Origin: Asterella californica
Taxonomy: Eukaryota; Streptophyta; Marchantiopsida; Marchantiales; Aytoniaceae
DNA: 64,000 bases
NCBI GenBank assembly: GCA_036924285.1
Contig: JAYKYS010000002.1
Location: forward strand, 1,550,001 to 1,614,000
Direction of reading: 5' to 3'
The translations under genes were made by a program, and so were the position numbers. Positions 11,064 to 22,235 of this stretch are shown piece after piece; the stretch's first letter is position 1; every line of letters starts with the position of its first letter. The notes below the pieces were generated by a model. The model did no database searches. It saw only the letters and a program-made list of their open reading frames with translations, and was not told the DNA's origin.

Positions 11064-13973
11064 AAAAGTTCACATATACAATTGCAGAAATTCGTAAAGG
11101 TTTTGCTCCTACATCTTTTTATCATAAACGGATTATGGTATATAAGGAATGTGAAATCATTTTAACTTGTAACCATGTAAAGCAACACCTAGCCAAATAC
11201 CAATGCCAAATGCATGCAACATGAACTTCTCGGGAACTTTGCCCGTTTGTTATTATCTAGAAATTCTATATTAACCTAATAAAAAATTTCAAAACTTCTG
11301 TACATCTTAAATGTTAGCGGACCTGCGAGAAAGATCCTCACATAACCCATGTGAGTAGAAGGCAATTAACGAAGTGTTTGATTCATTAGTATAATAAATT
11401 AAACCCTTCCACATTTGCCTCCTCCATCAAAAAGAGGTGAATATGCAAAGAAGACTCTTTTAAAATACACACAATGTCCTTCCAACTTCCAAGAATATTA
11501 TGCAGTTAACATGCAAGGCCTCATTTCACAGGAGTCCAATTTCCAAACTGTTCTTGGAGTTCTTTTCCACAATTGCCTTCCAAGTACGTCATGTAGGCGC
11601 ATTTCAATTTCAATGTTACTTTTAAAGATTTTGTGCACATGATAGATCCTCGAAAGCACATCACTCACAATGCTTATAATTTTCTTAACAATGTACCAGG
11701 TTGTGCATTATATTTATATATGTGCTTTATATATGTGCTTTCAAAATGATTTCCGTTCAATTTTTTCACTGTGGAGTTATTCCAGTAAATTAAACCCTGA
11801 ATATGAATACAAGTGCTCCGGATAACCCATAATACCTTATTTTACGATTTTCTCTTCAGAGAATTGAAAATTTTAACCATTACGCAAAAAATTATTATGG
11901 TGATTACTTCTCAATTAGAAAGCTGTGAAATAAAGAATCAAACTGAAATAATTCACTAACTTTACAAATTATGATTCATCTCAAAGCAAACTACTCAGTA
12001 CTGATAGAGAAACGATAAGATGAAACTTCTAGGTTTCTTGGAGCAGAACAGAATATTTTCTTCAACTTAAATAACACTCCGAGTAAAAAAGAAATATTAG
12101 CTTTCATGCTCATACTCGGGGTTTAGAAGTTCTCAAAAAGTTGTACAGACTTAACACAACATCTCGTTCTCATAAAAAGAAAATGAACAAGTTTTGATTA
12201 GATAAAATCGTAATCCCATTATCTCGTTATGGCTCTATGAACTTTCACACACTCTAATATTCTAGTTGTATATGATCTAAGCTTGAGGAACACATACTCT
12301 GAATATCATTTAATATCTCTGGTTATTCTCCGTATTCCTGTACATGTTCAGAATATAATCTTAAATTTACCCCGAATGTTCTTATGTGCTTGTCATTGCG
12401 GATAGAAAATTAGTGTTAGAATTAGGAGTCATAAGTTGGTTAAGAGGATCAGTTTTGCTTTATAGAGTAGCACTGATTTATTAGGGGATCTCAAAGCTGA
12501 ACTCTTAGAACTGAATACGTTATTAGGGTTTGAAACCATAAGCATAAGATGTCATTCCACGCAGAGCGAGGAAATCTGGAATTTAAAGCTTTTTAATTAT
12601 TGCAAGAAAAGGCTCATGGGAAGAGACTGCTTTCTAGGATTTCTATATTACCGGGTGCATTCGGAGGTACCTTGCTCGTTTTACAAGAAGCGAGCCATAG
12701 AATAAAATCAAATAAAATTCTCCATGGAACCATAAAATTCTTTTGGAACTTTTACATTTTTTGACTATCTTTATACCACTCTATTTTCCGTAACCACATC
12801 TGATCCACCTCGTTCCCCGTTGCTGCACTGAAAATTAACAAAAAGAAGGCTAGCGTTTGAAACCACTCCATATTCTTGCTATGTCACTCTTGTGTTTGTT
12901 AGTACCTATTGGAGATTTGCAAGTCTAATGGCTAATCAAGCACCTAAAAATGGCACTTCAGTGTTACTTGGTTACCACCAGCCTAGTTCAAACGAGGATG
13001 ATATTTTCTCCTTTTGAATATCACCGAATACAACAGATTGAAGCAAAATAGAGGTGTTATATATGTACAAAAAGATTCTCTCCTGGGGTCGCATCGAAAC
13101 GTGGACGTACCTGCAAGATCAGCTCGTAAAGCTCGTTTTCGTGGGTGAGGTTTTCTTTATCACAAAAACTGCCCGGCCAATGTGAGTCTAGTCTTAGCAC
13201 AATGCGGACGTATATAATTACCTTGTTCTCATAATAAAGGGAGTCATTTGCGAATATTTGTTAAAGATGTTATTCCTGGATAGCTGAATCCCGGGTATGA
13301 ATGAAAAAAATGGACTCGAGTAAATATCTTGAACAATCGACTGGATGAGATCTCTTTCTAAGTTCAGTTAAAATATCGACAGAGCAACTTTCACGGCAAA
13401 TTAATACTTAATTTGTGAAAATATATCGTGTTTATCCAGTCGTAACATCTTAATCTCAACTTAATCCAGAGAGAATCTTTTATGTATGAAATGACATACC
13501 ATAGTGACGCGAGTAATCTAAAAATAAGTAATAAATATGTGTCCGGGAGATGGTCTGCAATTTACACGGGATTTACTTACACATGCATCTGAGTTTCGAG
13601 AGAAAAGACGCTCTGACCGGGACTTGATTTGTGAGGAAAGAAAGTTTTTGAAATATATGCCGAAATGACAACCTCTAGTGTTAATCAGACACAGTACTAC
13701 ACTAGAACCTCCGTTAAGTGACCCCCATGCATAATGAGAACCTGCTCACAGTGATAGAAATCTACCTGCCCTTCTTGGGCTCATATATTATAGTGATAGC
13801 CTGTCTACTGTGCATAACGTAGTGTATAATGATACAAAATTTTAGTTTTCTGTCTTTCTTTTAGTCTTCTCTCTCTTTCTTTTCTGTCTATTACTTTAAA
13901 TAGACTTTATTCAAGATAAAAAGTATATTTAAAATAATTCTCTACTTTACTGCTATAAGCAGGTTCTACTGAT
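11064..13973. other. AT-rich non-coding DNA
   Basis: No gene recognised over 2.9 kb. At about 11390-11455 there is a fragment of the hairpin-bearing repeat family 2 (CCTCCATC ... AAAGAGGTGAATATGCAAAG). The end-like string TTTCACACACTCTAATATTC at 12243 resembles the right end of the MITE-like element at 9974, but its partner was not found. Confidence 0.4.
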
Positions 13974-16900
13974 ATGACCTCTACATGCAGGTGTCTAGAA
14001 GTAAACATGGAATATAGGAGGAGACTTCCAGCTACTAAAAGATCTGCTGAGATCAACTCTAAAGCTTCCAGGCTAGGCATAGTCAGTCGTGAGTTTCCGT
14101 CCTATTTAAGTCCATTGCTTAATTACATCATTGTCTACAATGAGCCTGATCTAAAGGTGTACGGAACATCGGAGAATGATTGTTGTTATTATCTTGGACC
14201 GTCGTCTGATTTAAGCTGGGCTCAGTAACATGCATCTCACAGCTATGGGACCAGTCCATGGGTTCCACAGGCATCCAACTGCTCTCGCTTTTCCATGAAT
14301 CAAAATATCTTCCATGCAGCTTTACCTTTCTCTCCTAGCAGGTGGGACTTAACATCTAGGGAGGGAAGCGCGAGGAGACTATTGTACTGGTTGCGCTCAG
14401 TGCTAGGCTGTGCGACATCTGGCCTGCAAAGCCTGTAACCCTCCCATTTGTCCTTCGAGGGCAGCTTGTCCGAGGTCGAATGTTTTTATCTGCATTATAC
14501 AAATTATAATAGGAATATGTTCCTAATTATAATTGCTTGTATGAACAATCTCCCACGATCTGCAGGCTCTTGCCTAGGAAGTGTACTGAAGCCGCCTGCC
14601 ACCTGGACACGAACTTGCACTCGTGACAAGGCTCACCGCCATGGTAGGCTCCACCTACCAGATCAGTGATTTTATCTCGTTACTCGTACGTCGTCAGGTC
14701 AAAGGCGAGATGTTGATTCGTGATCCGGATACTTGTACCATGCGCTTCCAGCTCTTGGTCCACAGACTCCACACAGACGACGGGCCGTCCTTCCCATAAC
14801 TGTCTCCGTTTGCAGCATCCCGTAACCTCGGAATACTCCTGCCTTGTGCATCACGCTGAACAAGAACGGAGTACACGAGAACTGATGAGCCAAAATTGTA
14901 GTATGATATGGGGTGTCCATTTTGCACAGAAATTTACTTAACTGCAACCGTAAATGTTTCTCGGATTATTTTATTTGACTGCATCTTTTATCGACAATAG
15001 CAGATTCAGTAGGTTCACCGCCATGTACAAGACAAGTAAAATATCGCCCGTATTGATAATCTATTTTACAAACAATTTTAAATTAAATTTTCCATATCGA
15101 TACATGGCTGGAGACTGAACTGCACGTTTTGTGTTCAAATGACATGATATTTTGATTTGTTAAATATACTATTATTATTCGAAAATGTGATCAAATAAAA
15201 TAATTCAAATCTAAAAAATATATTAAAACACGGTCAAGTAAATATTAAGCAAATAAAGTAAAAGATTCTTTCGAGAGGTATTATCGAGTTCGGTACATGT
15301 CCGCGAGACTACGGTAGTTGGGTCATGCTCGATTCGTTCTTATGGGTGAGGTCCTCTCATTACCGTGTAGTTCGCCCCGTCGACGTCCGGAATAAAAAGA
15401 TGAGTTGCGTCTTATTTTCTCATTAGATTTTGTAAGACGATAAGAATACTTCTATTTAATAGGTTATACACAGGTGTTTTTCTATTTATGAAGAGTTACC
15501 CAAATGTACACTAGAGAAGTTTAAGAAAAGTTTAGTCCAAGTTTAGGTGGTACAAAGTCAACTGGTCTCTCCCGTAGCAACTAGTCCATTTGCTGTTGCA
15601 TAGACTGCGGGCAAATAAATTTTGCTATGTTCCGCTCCGTTCTTGATGTCAGATTTTGCTATGTTCCGCTCCCATTCTTGATTTCTGTTCTTGATGTGTG
15701 TTGTTTTTAGGATTTTCCAGATACTTAGACGAAAAGAAGACAGTTGGAACGTTTAATTCTCTCGGATCCAAGTCCACTGTAATCTACATAGCATTACTCA
15801 AGATGTAGTTTTACTCTCACTTTTCATCATCTATTCGTATTTTATATCTGTTCTTTGAAATTTTGATGCTTGTCTAAATCTTGGATTTTGCAATATATTT
15901 TTGTTGCCTCTGTTAAAAAGAAAGAGTTTAGATTGGTGCGTGGGTCTCCGGTTATGGTTGTCACACACCAAATATCCTAAACACATTATCTTGGTGTCTA
16001 TTCTTGCCATCTCCAGAGTCCGTCAATGTGAAACATAAACTCACGAACCACGATCATCGAGATTTAATTGAAAGATAATAACTTTATTTTGTTTGACCGG
16101 TCGTGGAAATCTTGTATTGGTTTTCTTTCCAAGAATTATTGGATCGTTTTCATACTTTGGGTATGACTTTGTTTCTTTCGGTAGTTATATATGTGTGCAT
16201 TTCTGGTCTCAAAGTAGTAGAATCAGTGCTTTCAGTTAAGGAGTTTCAGTTTTAATTAGTAGACTGCATCAACTACAGACCAAAATCGTTGGGAATAAGT
16301 TACTACAATTCCTACAGAGCCTATACCTCTATTTGTTCTTGCTTTTACGGAATTATGGAGGTAAAATAGTAAAGCATATTCTTGTAACGTTGTCATTCTG
16401 AACGTTTTCCCCGACTAATGCATGTTATAGCTTCCGACCGTCACTATTACTTGTCAGTGCGCCACATGAACCCGTCCATATTGCTATGCATCTGGAAGGG
16501 ACGCCCCAAAAGTTCCCGTAACTATTACGGTAAGCTCGGTGTCTCTGTGATAACACAACAGTTAGAGTTATCACAACTCGAAGGGCCCACCAAGCTTGAC
16601 TCTTAACGGTCCAGGAAGCTGAACTCGCGCATCACGGAGCAGCCTCCTCACGGACTCAAGTTAGCGAGTCTGTTTTTCTCATCTCGTCTCGCCTGAGTTC
16701 TATCTTGTTCTATATGGATCGAATGGAGTCGTTGAGACGCTCCATGCACACCGTTGTAATCTGGGAAGAGCAACGCAGAAACTCCACGCGGTCCAGCATA
16801 CCCACACGAGAAACTAAGTCTAGATCCTGTCAAGACAGAAATGATATCGACAATTCCCACGTGAGTCTTTTTCAAGGGAAAACACTTATGGTTTGTCGTT

Positions 16901-16994
16901 AACTGTTTGTAGAGCATTTTCATCGTTCCGTTTTGATACCAGGCATACCACGAGGGTCTGTACCCCAAAGTCACGGCACATCCAGCTCAATATT
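13974..16994. other. non-coding DNA, nothing recognised
   Basis: Several frames of 60-110 codons on both strands (14448-14947, 16418-16974) show no family resemblance and overlap one another antisense. No RNA gene or complete repeat was identified. Confidence 0.35.
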
Positions 16995-17335
16995 GTTAGA
17001 ATTTCACTACTCTGTACTATAGATATTTGAGATTTTATTATTTTGTTCATTGTTATGATTTTGGTGTTTGGATTTTGGTGTTACTAGGACACTCAAACCT
17101 TGGCTGCAAAGGATTGTCATAACTCCCGTAAATTTTTATATAAATGTTAGAATTTCACTACTCTATAATATAGATATTTGAGATTTTATTATCGTGTTAA
17201 TTATTATCTAATATAGATATTTGAGATTTTACTATCGTGTTAATTCTTATGGTTTGGATGCTCTGTTTTTATGTTATTAGGACACTCAAACCTTGGCTAT
17301 AAAGGATTTTCATAATTCTTGTAATTTGTTTACAG
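16995..17335. repeat. nested tandem duplication, 151-bp unit with inner 46-bp unit
   Basis: GTTAGAATTTCACTACTCT begins at 16995 and again at 17146 (period 151). Inside the second copy the block containing TATAGATATTTGAGATTTTA recurs after about 46 bp (near 17170 and 17216). Both outer copies end in ACACTCAAACCTTGGCT (near 17089 and 17282). It sits next to retroelement debris and may derive from an LTR. Confidence 0.8.
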
Positions 17336-17408
17336 ATTTCTGTGGTAAATTTTATGGTCACTGGATGTATGTCGTGTATGTTCAAAAACGAAATATCTTC
17401 AACATTAT

Positions 17409-17908
17409 GTCGTGCGCATACACATCGCTACATAACATACATCGCTGTCATAGGTACACTATACATACACATAACACATGGATGATGTCATACACATACA
17501 CAAGTGTCAACAGAGAAATTATCATCTCCACAACGCCAACACAGCAACAACGATTACTCACAAAAGGGTCAAGTCAAACTCACTTTATGCTCGTAGAGAA
17601 TCCAGGTTACACTCAACAAGATTATCCATCATAGCCAGGAGCTTAAAGACTCAACTCGAAGAACTAAGGCCTCCAAGTCTTATCTGCAAAGTATACCCCT
17701 AGTGGGCTATCCCAAGAACTCGCCTTAATGACACTAATGGCCCTATCGAGATTAGTCACTCCACACTCGGTCAACCTAGCTAAGGTGCTAAACTGACGTG
17801 ACAATTGTCGTACACATACACATCGTTACACAACATACATCGCTGTCAGAGATACACCACACATACACATAACAAATGGACGATGTCATACACATACACA
17901 AGTGTATC
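17409..17908. repeat. pair of direct repeats of about 100 bp, 398 bp apart
   Basis: 17409-17508 and 17807-17908 share long blocks such as AACATACATCGCTGTCA and GATGTCATACACATACACAA, with roughly 85-90 percent identity by eye. The 300-bp interval has no coding signal. Their position beside a gypsy-like remnant suggests a small LTR-derived structure, but no TG...CA termini or target-site duplication were confirmed. Confidence 0.75.
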
Positions 17909-18109
17909 ACAATCGTCCTCCTAACTGACGGTTAGATCACTCTAACTCTAGATATTCCCATATCCCAACTGATATACACCTTCATGGGTGCAAGGATCAG
18001 GAGATCAGGTGCTACATCGTCTCATCGTTAGTCGCTTGTTTGTAATCCATATCACCCAAAGATCTAATTGGATATCTCTGCTATATACATCGAGGATAAA
18101 CCCACCGTC

Positions 18110-18770
18110 CAATAGAAATGACACTGAGAGGTAGAGTCAAAAATGACATATGTCAACCTCCCGAACAACCATCACACATCAACATAGGGGCTGCTCCACC
18201 AGCAGACCTACACAACATACACCTCAAGCCTGCACATATAACTGCTAAGCTTGAGTTAACAATACCATCGATGTTGGGAAGATGACAAGACGTGCAATTA
18301 CGCACATGGTCCTTCCAAAAAATACCATCACGGCCCTCTAACATGAGTACTCCAGAAGATAACACTTCACACACTCGTAAAATAGTGCGCCCTGCGGTCA
18401 CATCCAATGTCGTCGGTGCAGTCTGTTGTAGATAGATATAATTGTCAAGATGAAATTTGTGAATCGATAATCAATAACCTCTTCCTCGAATAGTCGCATA
18501 TCGCAACGTGTCTCTAAAGCCATAGGCATAACTCTCCAAAATGTCTTGGCTCGTTGAGAACATGCTCTCACCCACATATCCGGGTCATCAAGGTTGAGCA
18601 CCTCAGCAGAATCACGATGAATGACCGAAGATAGATCTGGATCTCGGTCATACAATAGAAAATACGATGAGAAAGAAGCTAAAGACGCTTGTCGGTTAAA
18701 ATGATAGCTCATAGTCAACCATGGTAACTACACATCCCAATCTCCCAAGTGGTCCTTCTGCAGCCGTACT
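18110..18770 (-). pseudogene. integrase C-terminal region followed by PHD-like zinc finger
   Basis: From about 18770 downward the strand reads LQKDHLGDWDV, a stop, then LPWLTMSYHF and SSYFLLYDRDP, which fit the conserved tail of a Ty3-type integrase catalytic domain. Then comes LDVTAGRTILRV... and LEGRDG...WKDHVRNC. The end, LRCMLCRSAGGAAP with MLMCDGCSGG and after a stop HMSFLTLPLS, has the Cys spacing and the aromatic/His step of a PHD finger. Such fingers at a retroelement integrase tail could bind histone tails and steer integration, which is inference. Frame breaks near 18400 and 18155 show it is dead. Confidence 0.65.
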
Positions 18771-18889
18771 TGCATAATCCTCTCTTCACCGTCTGAACTA
18801 CTCTCAATAGTAGGTTCTACACCTATGTCATCCCGCTCTACATGAGTGGATTGCGAAAACCCTTACATCTCTTTGTTTGAGAATCTCTA

Positions 18890-19460
18890 AGGGTTTGTCG
18901 ATTCCGCTCATGTCTTGAACGAACAGTAAAAAACTGTAATGAGTACTTGTCATAAGGACTCCAAACTCAAGCATAATGAGATCCATCATTCATCACCTTT
19001 GTCTCCGTTCGAACAGCGGTGATGTAAGGCTGACCCAATATGACAGGATAAGAGACAGATGATTATACAAAGAAATGTTGATCAACCTCTACATCTCCAA
19101 TCCTTCATATTGAGACAGGCTCTGTATAACTCGCCCTTTTGATTATTTGCAGCATGAACTATCCAACCATGATTTCTTTCGATTGACCATTGTTCCTTCT
19201 CATACACCTCTTTTGAAATGATGTTGATTTTTGACCCGTGATCCACAAGTGCATGTATCGATTCAGAAAGTCCTCCAAGTCGAACTTGCATCTCTGTTGT
19301 CGCTCACATCTAGTGATTCTATTTGAAATCACTGTATGTGCTTGACTTATCCTCCTCAAATTCTTCATCTTCATTCTCAACAACAGCAGGACCAGCAATC
19401 CATGCTTCATACTTGACATCTCCGAATCTATCAATGTCAATAGCATCGATCGCTCCAACC
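18890..19460 (-). pseudogene. retropepsin-like aspartic protease fragment
   Basis: The core reads HALVDHGSKINIIS (active-site Asp at 19241-19243; the family usually has D-S/T-G, here D-H-G), then YEKEQW..., GDVEV and after a stop SYPVILGQPYITAV and KVMNDGSHYA, all standard for plant retroelement proteases. Stops interrupt the C-terminal half. It would mature the gag-pol polyprotein in an intact element. Upstream it is joined by an acidic linker to the protease-leader block at 19500-19780. Confidence 0.7.
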
Positions 19461-19499
19461 ATCTGACTAGGTACTTATTCTGCCATCATCTGTCTCTTT

Positions 19500-20930
19500 C
19501 TTTTCATTATCAACTCATGAAATTCTCTTTTTGCGATATCAAGTACCTCACGAAGAGAAAACTCAACTCTGACATCTAGAATGCGTTGCTCCAGAACAAC
19601 ACGTAAGTCCGTTGATGTTTCGAGGCTACAGTCAACTTGTAGGCTGGAGCTTTCCTCTTCTCTTGTGTTGTAAACCTCTTTCTCCGTACTCTGTATGGAG
19701 CAGTAGCCTCCTATGACAAATCTTGTACACCTTTCATATGATCTACTGTAGGTGGTGGAATTATAGAGGTAGAAGGTACATATGCTGTATTGTTCACACC
19801 TGTAAGTGCTGAGAGCAAACTCCTCATTCCTCCTCTTCCAAAGTACGTGTTCAGATGTTGCCTAGTGACGGTTAGATGTAACTTGTTGTTCTGATAATTG
19901 ACCACGCCTTCCCGCAAGGCAACCACTAAGTCTGACAATCTCCTCTGAGATGATCTGGACTATCACACCAAATACATCTCATGGTAAAAGTTCCCTTACA
20001 GATCAAGCACTTGGTGCGATTGGTCGCTGATCTCTCCTCTGATCCGCCATCTCAACTCTCAAATCTCTGAACTGTTGAGTAAGCTCTTCAATCAAGTTAT
20101 GGTGATTTGGATTCTCAACAGGCCGTTGTCTATGACCTCTCTGTGCTGAAACATACACTACAGGTGCCTGAGGAATCACTACATGTACTTGAGGAACTAT
20201 AAGTGGAACTACTTGGACTTGAGGGTCCACTCTCTGTTCTGATAAGGTCTCTAGTTGTCCAACTACTGCCATCCTTCCACGACGTGTCTACAAGAATAAG
20301 TACTGCTTCTTCCACTCTCCTCCAGTCAGATGTAACTCCCCCCTTTGCTCCAGGATCAGCTAACATGAAACAAAGTCTATCTGTTGTAAACTCATCCATA
20401 GTGCCCAAGAACAACTCTGTCTTCCTACCATCTGTTGCAATTGACACCAAAAACCTCAAAATCATCAACTGTGATGCAATTCCGGTCCAATCCAAACTTC
20501 AATTTGGCATAACTCTCTCTTTATTGCTCCAAATCGATAAAAAATTTCACTAACAGCGACTAGCACGATGAGCCCTATCTTCTTGTGTTCTTAGATTTCA
20601 GAATGTCTCTAAACCTTAAACCCTAAACAAAAGATCCCTCTTTCGTTTGATGATGTCGATGATCAGTTCATGAAACTCCCTCTTCGCAATGCCAAGAACC
20701 TCTCGAAGAGAAAACTTGATTCCTGCATCCAGTATTCTCTGCTCCAAGATGCTCTTGAGATCAGTAGAAGTTTCTATGTCTACTGCCAACTTGTAAGCCG
20801 GTCCCTTCTCCTTCTCTTGGACAGTAAACCACCTATCAGCAGTTGTTGGCTCCTACTGGGATCTCTACACGTCCTCCATTGGACTTGGTGCAGGTGGAGG
20901 AGCTGTAGAAGTAGACGAGAAGTCCTCTGG
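19500..20930 (-). repeat. duplicated protease-leader block (19500-19780 and 20645-20930)
   Basis: Both blocks encode the same ancestral text: APAYKL or GPAYKLAVDIETSTDL, then LEQRILD, FSLREVL and IAKREFHELI. One copy lies in its expected place just before the protease. The other is wedged between the gag N- and C-terminal parts. They differ enough that this is an old rearrangement or the joining of two related elements rather than a recent duplication. The AAACCCTAAAC string at 20622 beside the misplaced copy is telomere-repeat-like but only two to three units long. Confidence 0.7.
19935..20553 (-). pseudogene. gag C-terminal part with CCHC zinc knuckle
   Basis: The zinc knuckle CIWCDSPDHLRGDC (CX2CX4HX4C) lies at 19976-19935 and would bind the RNA genome in the nucleocapsid. 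Upstream, in changing frames, are RKTELFLGTMDEF, GGVTSDWRRVEEAV and a Gln/Val/Pro-rich linker with HNLIEELTQQFRDLRVEMAD, which together resemble the distal gag of this plant gypsy-like family. At least two frame changes occur between 20495 and 20003. Confidence 0.7.
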
Positions 20931-20987
20931 AGGAGCCGCTCGCCTCCTTGTGACTCTCCCTCTCATCAATCTTTCCAGACCATAAAG

Positions 20988-21600
20988 CTACGAGTATCTC
21001 TTTTCAAACTCACGAATCAACTCATGTAATCCCATGGTACATCCAGACTGACGTTCTATCCAAGCAAGGAACGTCCTCCTAGTGACTCTATCAAAATCTT
21101 CTTCTAGAAACTCCTCCCTCAGTGCACGTTCAAACAAGGTCCATCCTCCTAGATGTCTCATCTGTAGATTTCTCACTTTCTCCTTCAGTTCAGGAACAAC
21201 AATCAACTCAAAGCTCAGAAATGACCAGTTCCATATCACCCACATACTCCCTTAGGTACTTAGTAACGTCTTAGTATCATCAAATCGTCCACATCTATCA
21301 GCAACTGCTTGCAGCACCTTTGTAGATTTCTGCTCAGCTTCTCCAATTGAAGTTGTTGTTGAATCAGAGCAGCCAACGCTTGAAGAATTTGAGCTGTATC
21401 AACAGCAGGCTGTGCAGTTGTCATTGGAACTATAGTAGGTCCTCCTTGAGAGCCAACCCGATCTTGGTCAGGAGTCCCTTGAATACCTGAGTAGCAGTAA
21501 TACCCTGAACGGCAGCACCATGATCCATCTTCCTCACTCAATCTAACCAATTCTCCAATCAATCCCAATTGCTCTCATTAGAAGCACCAGATGTCGTGGG
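20988..21600 (-). pseudogene. gag N-terminal part and primer-binding-like leader
   Basis: 21568-21260 encodes ILQALAALIQQQLQLE, a Gln-rich gag start. 21245-20988 encodes MRHLGGWTLFERALREEF and RRTFLAWIERQ...ELIREFEKRYS, the conserved helical gag core. The junction CTGGTGCTTCTAATGAGAG near 21581 resembles the sequence that follows the 5' LTR in plant gypsy-type elements. Frame continuity between the two parts is lost near 21250. Confidence 0.65.
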
Positions 21601-22235
21601 GAGAGTTTCTCGGAGAAGGCGGACCTCTTGACTGTGATTGATTATGAAATCAATCAAAAGAAAAATAGACTGCTGTCAACGATCAAAACTCAAATTTGAT
21701 CTCTTGCATCCACCAAATCAAATCAGACACTCAAATACGTACACATAGGCTATCATGACTCAGTACAATTTATTCCAGTATCAATTTAGTCATCAAAATC
21801 CCCAATGATCAAAATCCTCTCCTCTCACTCCTGTGCACGTCTTCTTTTTTCTAAGTCCAGTTCTCTGTAATGTCTCTGATTGCCACTGCACGTCGATTTA
21901 TCTAAAACTCAAGTCTCTCTGCTAAGCAGCCCCCTAGCTAAGCTTGTGTCCTTATATCCTTATACTCACAATTTCTTATTAAGCAGCCCCTAGCCAAGCT
22001 AACCCCTTGTAAAATAAAAGTTTCCTAGCTCTCGATGTCACTTTGGTTATATTCATAAGTCATCCAATGTAGGTCGGAGTCCCTACACTTATGAGGCTAC
22101 CCCACATGGCTTACAACCCTCCCATATGCGCTCTCGATGTCATCTTGATGCTACTTTGGTTATAGTCACAGGTCATCCAATGTAGACCGAAGCCCCTACA
22201 TTTATGAGGTCATCCCACAGAGCTTACAGCTCTAT
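21601..22235. repeat. candidate LTR-derived region with 102-bp tandem duplication
   Basis: GCTCTCGATGTCA at 22028 recurs at 22130. Both copies continue through CATCCAATGTAG, CCCTACA and CTTACA, so 22028-22235 is a two-copy tandem. Upstream, AAGCAGCCCC...TAGC.AAGCT occurs twice (near 21924 and 21982). The position just outside the gag leader suggests the 5' LTR of the gypsy-like remnant. No matching 3' copy was found. Confidence 0.5.

Larger units (their letters stand above)
18110..21600 (-). mobile_element. scrambled, internally deleted Ty3/gypsy-like retroelement
   Basis: Reading the minus strand from high to low coordinates: a PBS-like junction (CTGGTGCTTCTAATGAGAG near 21581), gag N-terminal part, a misplaced copy of the protease leader, gag C-terminal part with CCHC knuckle, a second protease leader, protease, integrase C-terminal part, and a PHD-like finger. 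Reverse transcriptase, RNase H and the integrase core are missing between about 18850 and 18770. Stops and frame changes occur throughout. No LTR pair could be matched; 21601-22235 is a candidate 5' LTR region. The element cannot be autonomous. Confidence 0.7.

Noticed and set aside
20610..20635. Telomere-like AAACCCTAAAC
   Set aside because: Only two to three imperfect units, explainable by chance or a short telo-box.
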